Shown here piece by piece: positions 36,820 through 46,290 of a stretch of 55,566 nucleotides of DNA. This DNA comes from Candidatus Gastranaerophilales bacterium (GTDB lineage: Bacteria; Cyanobacteriota; Vampirovibrionia; Gastranaerophilales; Gastranaerophilaceae). Where the stretch lies: the NCBI GenBank assembly GCA_947589255.1, contig CANQAL010000002.1:1-55566 (forward strand), read 5' to 3'. Position 1 is the stretch's first letter; every line of letters starts with the position of its first letter. The translations under genes were made by a program, and so were the position numbers. The notes beneath the pieces were generated by a model. It did not search any database and was not told where the DNA came from. It saw only the letters and a program-made list of their open reading frames with translations.

Positions 36820-36872
36820 ATAAAATTTTCCTCAATATTATAATTCACATTATAATATTATCACAAAAAATT

Positions 36873-37886
36873 TTATGCTTTATTCCAAGTCTGTCTTTCA
36901 AGTTCTTTAAGTTCCCTTATGCACGAGGGCAATATCTGCTCAAAACATTCAACAACGATAGGGTCAAACTGCCTGCCCGTAAGCTCTTTTATCTTTGCAA
37001 GCGCTTCTGACGGCACCACCTGCTTTCTGTATATTTTTGGTGTAACCATTGAATCAAACGCATCTGCTACGGCTATTATTCTTGAACCTATAGGAATTTC
37101 TTCGCCCTTCTTCCCGTAAGGATACCCTGTGCCGTCATAAAATTCATGGTGGTATTTTATTATTTCTACTACATCACTTAACTGTTTTATATCATCCAAA
37201 ATTTTTACACTGTGATGTACGTGTTTTTTAATTTCGTCATATTCTTCAGGTGTAAGTTTTTCCACTTTTGCTAATATATCATCAGAAACACCTATCATAC
37301 CTATATCATGCAATAATCCTGCGAGTTCAATTTTTCCTGTTGTTGTTTGGCTCAAATGAAGAGCCTTTGCCATTTTTACCGCATAGAATGTTACTCTTCT
37401 GCTTCTGCCCAAGGTATATGAGTCTTTTGAATCCAATGCCTCTACTATCGCTGTTATTGTTCCTGAAAATAACTCTTTTAAATCGTTTATTAATGTTGTA
37501 TTATCATACTTTAACTGCCAGTATTCAAGTGCATTTTCTACTATTAATAACAGTTCATCAGGATTATAAGGTTTTTTAATATATCTGTATATTTTTGCAT
37601 AGTTTATTGCGTCAATTAATATACCTGCATCAGTATAAGCCGTTACTAACAACCGCATTGTATCGGGTGAAATATCATAACTCCGCTTTAAAAATTCAAC
37701 TCCGTCCATTTCAGGCATTTTATGGTCAGACAATATACAGTTAAAATGCTCGTGTTTTAATATATCAAGTGCAGCTAAAGGTGATGTTGATTTGGCTATT
37801 TCATATTTATTTCTTAATGTTCTGTATAATAATGCCAAATTATCAGGTTCATCATCTACTATCAATATTTTATATTTATTATCCAT
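36873..37886 (-). CDS. Response regulator with HD-GYP domain
   Basis: A 337-residue protein. The receiver domain (about 1-120) has DDEPDN and phosphoacceptor Asp in CILSDHKMPEMDG, with KKPYNPDELL after it. The HD-GYP domain (about 150-320) has LAGLLHDIGMIGV, KHVHHSVKIL and HHEFYDGTGYP, which are the metal and GYP-type motifs of cyclic-di-GMP phosphodiesterases. The start overlaps the kinase gene by 8 bases, so the two form a two-component pair. The PilZ gene nearby is a plausible reader of the same nucleotide. Confidence 0.9.
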   Translation of the reverse strand: MDNKYKILIVDDEPDNLALLYRTLRNKYEIAKSTSPLAALDILKHEHFNCILSDHKMPEMDGVEFLKRSYDISPDTMRLLVTAYTDAGILIDAINYAKIYRYIKKPYNPDELLLIVENALEYWQLKYDNTTLINDLKELFSGTITAIVEALDSKDSYTLGRSRRVTFYAVKMAKALHLSQTTTGKIELAGLLHDIGMIGVSDDILAKVEKLTPEEYDEIKKHVHHSVKILDDIKQLSDVVEIIKYHHEFYDGTGYPYGKKGEEIPIGSRIIAVADAFDSMVTPKIYRKQVVPSEALAKIKELTGRQFDPIVVECFEQILPSCIRELKELERQTWNKA

Positions 37887-39567
37887 TTACGGTTTCTCCT
37901 GCTTCGTCCGTTAAGCCGTTAAGACTTTCTCTGTCTATTTTTATCGGGAGACTTATTATAAATTTCGAGCCTTTTCCTTTTTCCGATTCCAGCCTTATAC
38001 TGCCCTGATGATTTTTTATTATCTTATGAGTTATTGACATTCCAAGTCCTGTTCCTTGACCTACCGGTTTTGTTGTAAAGAACGGATCAAATACTTTACT
38101 TGCCGTCTCTTTATCCATTCCTATTCCGTTATCTTCTATTTCTATTACTATACAGTTTGTTTCAAAATCCGGTTTTAATCTTATCCAAATATCTCCCGTT
38201 TTTTCGATTGCACTTCCCGCATTATCAAGTATATTCATAAATACTTGATTTAACTGCCCGCCGAATGCTTCTATTTTTGGTATCGGTTCTTCATATTCTT
38301 TATGTATTTGTGCTTTATTTTTCAGTTTATTATGCAGAATATTTAAGGTTGTATCAATCTCATGTATAATATCAACATCAGTAATTGCTACTTCTTCCAT
38401 CCTTGAAAAACTCTTTAAATCCTGAATTATGTTTTTAGCCCTATCTGCCCCTTCTTTACAGCTTTTTATTAAATCAGGCATATCAGTTTTTAAAAATTCA
38501 TAATCTATTTCTTCTTTTAATTTATCTATATCTTCCTTTTCTTCAGGTTTTAATGAGGCAGAATACTTTGTATACTCCTCAATAATATTAATTAAGTCAT
38601 TTGAATAATTACTTAAATGCGTCATATTCCCATATATAAAGTTAATAGGATTATTTATTTCGTGCATTATACCCGCTACAAGTTCACCTAATGACTTCAT
38701 CTTTTCAGAATGCACCATCATCGCCTGGGTATTTTGCAGTTCCGCATATGCATTTTTTAACTCTTTTGTTCTTTCCTGAACTTGTACCTCTAATGTCGCA
38801 TACATTCTTTGAAGAGTATTCGCCATCATATTGTATGCTTCTACCAAGTGATTTAATTCTTCGTATTTTGTATAATCCAGCCTGCCGGATAAATCTCCTT
38901 CACCTATTTTTGATATCGTTTTTTCCATTACCGATAACGGTAAAGATATACTTTTTGCAAGCCACATTGCTACTCCCAAAGTTGCAAGCAATATTAAAAA
39001 TAATATCGGCATTACCTGCGCATTAAAGGCTTCCTGATATTTTCCGCTCATCGTAGCTTTTTGTATACCAAGATAAATTGTATAATCGTTGACTTTAAAC
39101 TGAATTGTTTTCAGATAATTTACATTATTCGGACCTATCATCTTATCTTCAAAGACTAACTTATATCTTCCGTTTTTACTCATTGTTTCTTCCAATTTAT
39201 ACTGCGAAGAAAGCAAACTTGAATGAACGGGTTCCATATTTTTATCAAATACAACTACATAGCCGACATAATTTTCCCCTAATATATAATTTAAATCCTC
39301 CAATAAACTTTCGCTGTCTGAATTGACATATTTATCCAAATTATCAAATACAGGCAATCTTGATATTAAATCTGCCGATAAATCCTTTTCAACATTATTT
39401 AAATATCCCATTGAAGAACTGTACATTAATATACTGACAACCGCAACTGTCAGCAATATAACTCCCACCAGTGTCTTCATTATCGTATTTAATGTCTTTT
39501 TTACGGGTTTATCTATTATTGTATCTATGTTTATTTTGCTACTTCTTTTTGAAACTGCTTTATTCAT
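37879..39567 (-). CDS. Membrane sensor histidine kinase
   Basis: A 562-residue protein. TM helix 1 (about 28-51), an extracytoplasmic sensing region to about 185, TM helix 2 (about 186-205), a HAMP domain (about 205-258) and a coiled coil precede the kinase core. The H-box is GIMHEINNPINFIYGN, N-box ILDNAGSAI, then DNGIGMD and GTGLGMSI. It probably controls the HD-GYP regulator that follows. The signal sensed is not visible. Confidence 0.93.
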   Translation of the reverse strand: MNKAVSKRSSKINIDTIIDKPVKKTLNTIMKTLVGVILLTVAVVSILMYSSSMGYLNNVEKDLSADLISRLPVFDNLDKYVNSDSESLLEDLNYILGENYVGYVVVFDKNMEPVHSSLLSSQYKLEETMSKNGRYKLVFEDKMIGPNNVNYLKTIQFKVNDYTIYLGIQKATMSGKYQEAFNAQVMPILFLILLATLGVAMWLAKSISLPLSVMEKTISKIGEGDLSGRLDYTKYEELNHLVEAYNMMANTLQRMYATLEVQVQERTKELKNAYAELQNTQAMMVHSEKMKSLGELVAGIMHEINNPINFIYGNMTHLSNYSNDLINIIEEYTKYSASLKPEEKEDIDKLKEEIDYEFLKTDMPDLIKSCKEGADRAKNIIQDLKSFSRMEEVAITDVDIIHEIDTTLNILHNKLKNKAQIHKEYEEPIPKIEAFGGQLNQVFMNILDNAGSAIEKTGDIWIRLKPDFETNCIVIEIEDNGIGMDKETASKVFDPFFTTKPVGQGTGLGMSITHKIIKNHQGSIRLESEKGKGSKFIISLPIKIDRESLNGLTDEAGETVNG

Positions 39568-39630
39568 ACTATTTCTTCCACTGTTATTCTCTTAATATTA
39601 TTTAACAATATTTTTTTTTGTTTTACAAGT

Positions 39631-40212
39631 TTATTTAGTACTATTTTCTATTTGTTTTATAAAACAAAATTGGACCAAAGAAATTCTGTCATAATTACTT
39701 AGCCCTTCAAATCTGCCCGAAGATACAAAATATCCGTCAACAGCTTCGGTTCTTATTGGGGAAAATTTGCATTTAATTTGTTTATTTTCCACCTCTATTA
39801 CCAAATCATATGACTTTAATAATTCCAGCTGTTCTTTTGTAATTACCTTTAAACCGCCGGCACTTATATCTATAATATTCGCATTATAATTTTTTTTACC
39901 GCAAGATAAGACAATTTTTTTATCCGTTAATACTCTTGAAAATTCTCTCTTTTGCAAATACTTATAACTTAACGGGAACCAAAGTGATACAATATTTCCT
40001 TGAACTTCCTTAACGATTGTTTCAAAATACAATTGACCTTTTGGGGTCATTGCAAATAATTCTACCGTTTCATCTACTTCATATTTACCTTCTAATTGCA
40101 ATTCCACATTGAAATATTCCTCTGTTACTTCAACCACCGTGCATTTTGTTGCATTATCAATACTTCTTGATAAAATACAAAATTCTTTACCTTTTAAAAT
40201 ATATTCCCGCAT
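39631..40212 (-). CDS. PilZ-domain (YcgR-like) cyclic-di-GMP binder
   Basis: A 193-residue protein. The first half is a YcgR-type beta-barrel, and the second a PilZ domain with QKREFSRV (the RxxxR motif) and DISAGGLKV (the D/NxSxxG motif). It would bind cyclic-di-GMP and act on motility or secretion. ATG 40212 is preferred over GTG 40218. It follows the M16 peptidase by 36 bases and lies beside a cyclic-di-GMP phosphodiesterase pair. No flagellar genes are visible; a pilus target is possible. Confidence 0.8.
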   Translation of the reverse strand: MREYILKGKEFCILSRSIDNATKCTVVEVTEEYFNVELQLEGKYEVDETVELFAMTPKGQLYFETIVKEVQGNIVSLWFPLSYKYLQKREFSRVLTDKKIVLSCGKKNYNANIIDISAGGLKVITKEQLELLKSYDLVIEVENKQIKCKFSPIRTEAVDGYFVSSGRFEGLSNYDRISLVQFCFIKQIENSTK

Positions 40213-40248
40213 ATACACTCTTTTCTTTATTTCAATTTAAAATATTTT

Positions 40249-42864
40249 TTATAATTTTTCAATAGTTTTTCCATTGCCCAAGACCGTAAATACATAGGGC
40301 TTTGAAAAATATTTATTTGCGGTTTTAATAATATCCTGTACACTTACAGAATTTATTAATTTAGGATATTTTTCTATAAATGTATAATCTCTTCCCGTTA
40401 TTTCAAGCGAATTTATAACTGAAGCTTTATCCATATTTGTTTCCATTGATAATACAAAATTTCCCAGCAGTTTATCCTTTGCCTCCGTTAACTCTTTATT
40501 TGTAACAAATTCATGCTTTAATTTATCAATTTCTTTTAATAAACCGGTTTTTGCCATATTCCCCGATTTAGGATTTGTAGCAATATATGTAACGAATATC
40601 CCTTTATTTGTATTGGCTGAAAACGCAGACCCGACTTGATAAGCAAGCCCTTGTTCATCCCTTAGCTGCGTAAATAATCTTGAACTCATGCCGGAACCTA
40701 AAATTGCATCCATGACCTGCAAAGTTGCCCAGTCTTTTTCATTTATAACCCCATCAGTGAGCCATCCGAATACAAGCCAAAGTGCTTCCGTATCCTTTTT
40801 TACTTTTACTGTCTTATTTTGAGTTAAGGGTTTATATTTATTTGCAAATTGTGTTAAATTAATTTTCGGTGAGTTATCATTTTCCAGTAATTCGGAAAAA
40901 TAGTTAATGTATTCCTGCGCATTAACATTACCGTTTATAGTTATTACAACATTTTGAGCAGGAAATAAATTTTTATAAAATTCCTGAACATCCTGATATT
41001 TTATTGCGGGTATTGTTTTTTCCAATAATTTTCCCGTATTTCCATATGGTGTTCCTTGCCATATTACTGTTTTAAATTCATCGAAAACTAAAGATTCAGG
41101 CAAATTTTTACTCTTTTTTATTGAATTTAATTTATCTTCTTTAACTTTTGCCACATCAAATCCGTCAAGAGTTGCATTTTTAGCTGCTTCTTTAAATATA
41201 TCCAATGCCAAATCTTTTTCATTTTTAGTAAATTTTGTTACAATACTAAATGAATCTCCGCTTGCCGAAGGAACTAATCTTATTCCGTTTTCCTCCAATG
41301 TTTGCGGAAACTCCTGACTTCTGTATTTATTTGTACCTTTTAAAATTGTATCAGCTGTTATTGTAGCAATTCCCGGAATTTTTTCAAGATTGTTTCCGCC
41401 TCTTGAGGTCATTTCCATTGCAATTATATCGTTAGCCGTATTTTTTGTTATAACAAGCACAGCACCATTTTCCAGCTGATATTTTGTTGTATCGGCATTA
41501 CTGCTTATTATTTTTGCACTGTATTCTTTTTTAGGCGATACCGCTTCTTTTACAGGTTCGGATTTTTCGGGTAATACTATTGAAATAACAGCATTTTCCG
41601 CATTTAAATATGTTTTGGCGACTCTTTTTAAATCTTCTGCCGTTACTTTGTTTATATTTTCAATATAATTTTTGTAATATGAAGTATTATCGGTAATCGT
41701 ATAAATATACCCTATTTCTTCCGCTATATTTGATACGGATTCCCTTGAATAATATGTATCTCTTTCTATTATATTTTTAGCTTTCTTTATTTCATCATCA
41801 GTAATTTCATTTTTCTTAAGATTTTTTATTTCTTCAAACACTGCATCTTTAATTCTTTGAACATCGGAAGAGGTAAAATCCGCTGAAATATAAAATATAG
41901 AATCATCTTTCATTGAAGAATTGGAGGCTGAAATATTATTAACATATCTTTTTTGCTCTTTCAGTTCTTTATATAATCTTGAAGATTTTCCATCTCCCAA
42001 GATTGTTGCAAGAACATCAAGCGCATAGGAATCTTTGCAATCAGGGCTGTTCGCTCCTTTAAACCCTATTAAAATATACCCCGTTTCTACATTTAATCGG
42101 GTTTGATTTTCTATTTGCGATATGGGTTTTTTATCCGCTTTATAAATCGGTCGTTTTGTTTTATTCAAAGTTAAATTATCTGATTTATTAAATTTTTGTT
42201 TTACCGCTTCTAAAGCTTTATTGGTATCAACATCACCGGCAATAACGGTTATCATATTATCAGGAGTATACCAGGTATTATAAAAATCAAGAATTTGCTC
42301 TCTTGATATTGTTTCTATAACCTCCTTAGTACCGATTACATCTCTTTTATAAGGATGATGTTTATAAAATCCTTTTATCATATTTTTATATAAAATCGTT
42401 CGAGGATTATCATTATTTTTTGAAATTTCTTCAATTACAACTTTCCGTTCCTTTTCCAGTTCTTTTCTCGGTATTAACGGATTTAAAAGCATATCCGAAT
42501 GCAAATCCAATGCCAAATCAAAATACTGTGACGGGATTAATATATAATAATGAGTAAAATCTTTACTTGTAGCGGCATTTGTAACAGCTCCCTTTGATTC
42601 TAATATTCTGTCAAACTCTTTACTCGGGTGTTTTGGTGTTCCTTTAAAAAATAGATGCTCTAAAAAATGCGCTACACCGTTATTTTCATCCGTTTCATTT
42701 ATTGAACCCGTTTTTATCCAGGTATCAATTATTACTATTGGATTGTCATGAACCTCTTTTATTACAACCTTTTGCCCGTTATCAAGATTAAATGTTGAAA
42801 AATCACTTGCATAAGTAACTAATCCTATAAATATTAATATTAAAGTTAAAACTATTTTTCTCAT
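40249..42864 (-). CDS. M16 zinc peptidase, two-domain secreted form
   Basis: An 871-residue protein with a signal peptide (about 1-19) and two M16 halves. The first half has the inverted zinc motif H66-x2-E69-H70 (HFLEHLFFKG) and a downstream Glu in KVVIEEISKNN. The second half lacks the zinc motif, as in pitrilysin-like proteins, and has an LGSGMSSRLFTQLRDEQGLAY substrate segment. It probably degrades peptides in the periplasm. It is upstream of the PilZ gene on the same strand. Confidence 0.9.
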   Translation of the reverse strand: MRKIVLTLILIFIGLVTYASDFSTFNLDNGQKVVIKEVHDNPIVIIDTWIKTGSINETDENNGVAHFLEHLFFKGTPKHPSKEFDRILESKGAVTNAATSKDFTHYYILIPSQYFDLALDLHSDMLLNPLIPRKELEKERKVVIEEISKNNDNPRTILYKNMIKGFYKHHPYKRDVIGTKEVIETISREQILDFYNTWYTPDNMITVIAGDVDTNKALEAVKQKFNKSDNLTLNKTKRPIYKADKKPISQIENQTRLNVETGYILIGFKGANSPDCKDSYALDVLATILGDGKSSRLYKELKEQKRYVNNISASNSSMKDDSIFYISADFTSSDVQRIKDAVFEEIKNLKKNEITDDEIKKAKNIIERDTYYSRESVSNIAEEIGYIYTITDNTSYYKNYIENINKVTAEDLKRVAKTYLNAENAVISIVLPEKSEPVKEAVSPKKEYSAKIISSNADTTKYQLENGAVLVITKNTANDIIAMEMTSRGGNNLEKIPGIATITADTILKGTNKYRSQEFPQTLEENGIRLVPSASGDSFSIVTKFTKNEKDLALDIFKEAAKNATLDGFDVAKVKEDKLNSIKKSKNLPESLVFDEFKTVIWQGTPYGNTGKLLEKTIPAIKYQDVQEFYKNLFPAQNVVITINGNVNAQEYINYFSELLENDNSPKINLTQFANKYKPLTQNKTVKVKKDTEALWLVFGWLTDGVINEKDWATLQVMDAILGSGMSSRLFTQLRDEQGLAYQVGSAFSANTNKGIFVTYIATNPKSGNMAKTGLLKEIDKLKHEFVTNKELTEAKDKLLGNFVLSMETNMDKASVINSLEITGRDYTFIEKYPKLINSVSVQDIIKTANKYFSKPYVFTVLGNGKTIEKL

Positions 42865-42989
42865 AAAAAATCCTCAAAATATCCCTTTATAAGTATATTA
42901 TACATTATTTATTATGAAAATAGTCTTTTTGCGAATTAATTCCGTAAGGTATACTTTTTATTTATTAAAAATCGTGATAATATTAACAC

Positions 42990-43546
42990 ATGACAACCGA
43001 AAAAGAAAAAATGCTTAAGGGCGAATTATATGATGCAAATAATGATAAGTCCTTAATTAAAGAACGAGCTGAATGCAAACAGTTGTGTTTTCAATATAAT
43101 AATATATCTCCCGAAAAAATTGCGGATAGGAAAGAATTAATAAAAAAATCGTCGGCAAAACAAAAGGCGAATTTTTAATAGAACAGCCTTTTATGTGTGA
43201 TTACGGTTATAATATTGAACTTGGCAAAAATTTTTATTCAAATCATAATCTTATAATTTTAGACTGCGCAAAAGTAACTTTCGGAGATAATGTTTTTATT
43301 GCACCTAATTGCGGTTTTTATACGGCAGGTCATCCGCTTGATTATGAAACAAGAAATAAAGGACTGGAATGGGCAAAACCGATTACGGTCGGCAATAATG
43401 TCTGGATTGGCGGAAACGTTGTTGTTCTTGGCGGTGTTACCATAGGGAATAACGTTGTAATCGGTGCAGGCTCGGTTGTTACAAAAGATATCCCAGATAA
43501 TTCGCTTGCTTACGGAGTTCCTGCTAAAATAATGAAAAAACTATAA
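42990..43546 (+). pseudogene. Maltose/galactoside O-acetyltransferase-like gene, frameshifted
   Basis: Two reading frames together make one hexapeptide-repeat acetyltransferase. The first (42990-43178, 62 residues) has the Mac N-terminal helix (MTTEKEKMLKGELYDANN). The second (frame used from about 43142, ATG 43193) has the left-handed beta-helix (ITVGNNVWIGGNVVVLGGVT, the catalytic-type His in TAGHPLD). Moving from one frame to the other at the seven-A run 43142-43148 gives the uninterrupted KIVGKTKGEFLIEQPF. The A-run is in the dnaX-like slippery phase, so a programmed or slipped frameshift is an alternative to a broken gene or a sequencing error. Confidence 0.8.
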
Positions 43547-44785
43547 TGCAGCTGCCTGTTCTTGAACATATTTATCCGCCGGAGCAAGTGATTGCGCTTT
43601 TTCTATAGCATTTTTTGCCTCTGTTAGATATTTATTTTTATGAGTTTGTTTATATAAATATTCATTTGCATAAGAAATGTATAAATAATTTACATAATCT
43701 TTTCCGCCGAGTTTTTCAAAATACTTTATGGCATTCTCCATATTTCGGTTTCTATAACTTGTATATGCTATTCTTTTAAGCATTGCATCTCTATTTTCAG
43801 GCTTATAGTAATTGTGTGATTCAGTATCCTTACTTATTACTATTGATACTCTGTCAGATGACTTTTTTACATCCAAAACATTGGAATTAATTATGTTATA
43901 TTTCCCTTCGTTTACCCATTCTTTAGGAAATGTAGCACGATTTTCCATTATACTTTCAATTCTTTTATCCGTCATCGGATGATCATCACTCAGAGTTTTA
44001 ACATTAGGTAAAGCATTCATAAATGTTAAGGCTTCCATACCCTTATCCATATTATATCCTGCTCGTGTCATTAATTCTGCTCCTAATGTATCTGCAATAT
44101 ATTCCATATTTCTTAATTCGGCAAGATATTTCTTTTTTAAAACAGTTGTTGTAAGACCATCAACAGAACTTCCTGAAATGTCTTTTAATTTTTTTAATCT
44201 TGTATACATTTCAGCAGTCCGCTGTTCATGACCTAAAATTTGATGTCCCATTTCATGCCCGATAATAAATGCTAAAGCATCGGGATTTGTATATAAACTG
44301 TCGTATAATGCCGTATTTATATATATAAAGTTTGCTGATGATGTTGCGGCATTAAATTCATCTTCTGATTTCCTGATTGCAATTCTCCAGTTAATATAAT
44401 CAAGATTATTTGCTCTGATTATCTTTTCTGCAATCCTATATACATTATAAAAATCTACAGCTGCAGGCTGAACATTTACACTACTTAAATTTGTACTGAG
44501 TGCTTTTTTGATTTTTGTATTATATATTTCATTATCTTTTGCAATTTTAGCTTTATATTGACTTTCTTTTACCGGCGGGATATTTGAAAGTGATATAAGA
44601 TGAGGATCTTTAAGTTCAATATCATTGTTTATTTTTGGCATATCATATTTTGCCGTATGTTTTTTTACGGATTCATACTTAACATTTTTCTTTGTTTCTT
44701 TTAACTGCTTATCTAAATATGAACCTGCGAAAACAGGCAAATTTATAGACATTATCAGTAAAATTGCAAAAATCTTTTTCTTCAT
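43541..44785 (-). CDS. M48-family zinc metallopeptidase, secreted
   Basis: A 414-residue protein with a signal peptide (MKKKIFAILLIMSINLPVFA). The zinc motif H177-EMG-H181 follows the family's usual GHEMGHQILGHE, with a third ligand Glu expected near EYIADTLGAELM. The C-terminal region (about 310-405) is TPR-like. This is the BepA/LoiP-like layout of periplasmic proteases that act on outer-membrane assembly. ATG 44785 is preferred over 44824 because AAGGAG lies just upstream. It meets the acetyltransferase gene convergently with a short overlap. Confidence 0.85.
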   Translation of the reverse strand: MKKKIFAILLIMSINLPVFAGSYLDKQLKETKKNVKYESVKKHTAKYDMPKINNDIELKDPHLISLSNIPPVKESQYKAKIAKDNEIYNTKIKKALSTNLSSVNVQPAAVDFYNVYRIAEKIIRANNLDYINWRIAIRKSEDEFNAATSSANFIYINTALYDSLYTNPDALAFIIGHEMGHQILGHEQRTAEMYTRLKKLKDISGSSVDGLTTTVLKKKYLAELRNMEYIADTLGAELMTRAGYNMDKGMEALTFMNALPNVKTLSDDHPMTDKRIESIMENRATFPKEWVNEGKYNIINSNVLDVKKSSDRVSIVISKDTESHNYYKPENRDAMLKRIAYTSYRNRNMENAIKYFEKLGGKDYVNYLYISYANEYLYKQTHKNKYLTEAKNAIEKAQSLAPADKYVQEQAAAL

Positions 44786-44903
44786 AACTACTCCTTTATT
44801 TATAAATAGTATTCCAAAACTCAATATAGTGCAAACTGCATTTCATAAAGTGATTTTCTTGGACAAAGCATGTGTGCTATGATGTCATTAAAAGGAGAAA
44901 CTT

Positions 44904-45938
44904 TTGTTAGCATACACATATAAAAACAATGGAGTTTTTGAACTTACTGAAAAACCAAAACCCAAACTTCAATCTCCAAAAGATGCAATTGTTAAGATTA
45001 CAATGAGCAGCATCTGTACAAGCGACCTGCATATTAAAAACGGTTCTGTGCCTAAAGCAGTGTTAGGAATAACTGTCGGGCATGAGATGGTCGGAATTGT
45101 TGAAGAAACCGGAGCCGAAGTTAAAAGTGTTAAAAAGGGCGACAGAGTAACCGTAAATGTAGAAACATTCTGCGGAGAGTGTTTTTTCTGTAAAAACGGA
45201 TTTGTAAATAATTGCACTGATAAAAACGGAGGCTGGGCTTTAGGCTGCCGTATAGATGGAGGTCAAGCGGAATATGTAAGAGTTCCTTATGCGGACCAGG
45301 GATTAAATAAAATTCCCGAATCTGTTTCGGATGAACAGGCTCTTTTTACGGGTGATATCTTAGCAACAGGTTATTGGGCAGTAAAAATTTCAGAAATTAA
45401 AGAAACAGATACCGTTTTGATAATAGGAGCAGGCCCTGCGGGAATTTGCACTTTACTTTGTGCAATGTTAAAAAATCCTAATAAAATTATTGTATGCGAA
45501 AAAGATGAAACAAGAAGAAATTTTGTAAAAAAACATTATCCTGATGTTATTGCTATTGAGCCTGAAAATTGCCTTGAAACGGTAAACAAAGAAAGCGAAC
45601 ACGGAGGCGCCGATGTTGTTATAGAAGCTGCAGGAAGTGAAGAATCATTTCAAATGGCTTGGCAATCAGCCAGACCCAATGCAATCGTAACTATCGTAGC
45701 ACTTTATAATAAGCCTATGATTCTGCCTCTGCCTGAGATGTACGGAAAAAACCTAACATTTAAAACAGGAGGTGTAGACGGGTGCGACTGCGATAAAATA
45801 CTTTCTTTAATTGAGCAGGGGAAAATTGATACAACACCTTTAATTACACATAAATTTGCGCTTAAAGATATTGAAAAAGCTTATGAAATATTTGAAAATA
45901 AACTTGATAACGTCATAAAAATCGCTATTGTAAATTAA
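44904..45938 (+). CDS. Zinc-dependent alcohol dehydrogenase (MDR family)
   Basis: A 344-residue oxidoreductase with a TTG start behind AAAGGAG. The catalytic zinc site is seen in CTSDLHIKNG and GHEMVGIVEETG, and structural zinc in CGECFFCKNGFVNNC. The NAD(P)-binding Rossmann domain is VLIIGAGPAGIC. The family includes alcohol, sorbitol and threonine-type dehydrogenases; the substrate cannot be told. It stands alone between convergent and divergent neighbours. Confidence 0.9.
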   Translation: MLAYTYKNNGVFELTEKPKPKLQSPKDAIVKITMSSICTSDLHIKNGSVPKAVLGITVGHEMVGIVEETGAEVKSVKKGDRVTVNVETFCGECFFCKNGFVNNCTDKNGGWALGCRIDGGQAEYVRVPYADQGLNKIPESVSDEQALFTGDILATGYWAVKISEIKETDTVLIIGAGPAGICTLLCAMLKNPNKIIVCEKDETRRNFVKKHYPDVIAIEPENCLETVNKESEHGGADVVIEAAGSEESFQMAWQSARPNAIVTIVALYNKPMILPLPEMYGKNLTFKTGGVDGCDCDKILSLIEQGKIDTTPLITHKFALKDIEKAYEIFENKLDNVIKIAIVN

Positions 45939-45970
45939 AATATTTTTTATTATTTTTTACCGCAAAACTA

Positions 45971-46222
45971 CTATAATTTAACCTGCCTTTTAATCCACTC
46001 CATAATTATGGAGACTAAATATTCCTATTCTTGTTTAGTTAATTCTCTGCCTTTTGAGATTTTATGCCATTTTTCAATACAGCCCCTGCAACAGGCCGCT
46101 GTTGCGTGCTGTGCGATAAAAACAGGGTGTCCTTGCATTGGAGTTTGATTCCCGAGTTCAGGATTTACCCGATAGTTTATAATTTGTCGGAATGCCTTAT
46201 AATTACTTGCATTTACCGTCAT
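45971..46222 (-). pseudogene. DUF4186-like gene remnant with in-frame TAG
   Basis: On the minus strand ATG 46222 opens a frame carrying the DUF4186 core: QTPMQGHPVFIAQHATAACC, then CRGCIEKWHKISKGRELTKQE. An in-frame TAG (46025-46027) follows, and the same frame then continues as EYLVSIIMEWIKRQ to a second TAG at 45971-45973, as expected of the family's C-terminus. The first about 40 residues of the family are missing. The gene looks decayed; readthrough of the internal TAG is less likely. Its 5' part overlaps the promoter of the TPR gene. Confidence 0.7.
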
Positions 46223-46233
46223 CAGATTTTACT

Positions 46234-46267
46234 CAACTTGACAAGGGTCGGCACCTGCACTTAAACT
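46234..46267 (+). promoter_or_regulatory. Promoter-like motif upstream of the TPR gene
   Basis: CAACTTGACAAGGGT (46234-46248) contains a perfect TTGACA (46238-46243). A weak -10 (TAAACT, 46262-46267) lies 18 bases on. The same 15-base word occurs at 47064-47078 and TAAACTTA follows in both. The transcript would begin about 20 bases before the ribosome site of the TPR gene. Confidence 0.5.
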
Positions 46268-46290
46268 TATTCGTATATAAGGGGTGTCAA

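Noticed and set aside
43541-43546. Overlap of acetyltransferase and M48 gene ends
   Set aside because: Convergent six-base overlap, ordinary in this compact genome.
46064-46264. Plus-strand 66-residue ORF opposite the DUF4186 remnant
   Set aside because: The minus-strand frame matches a known family; the plus frame is its antisense.
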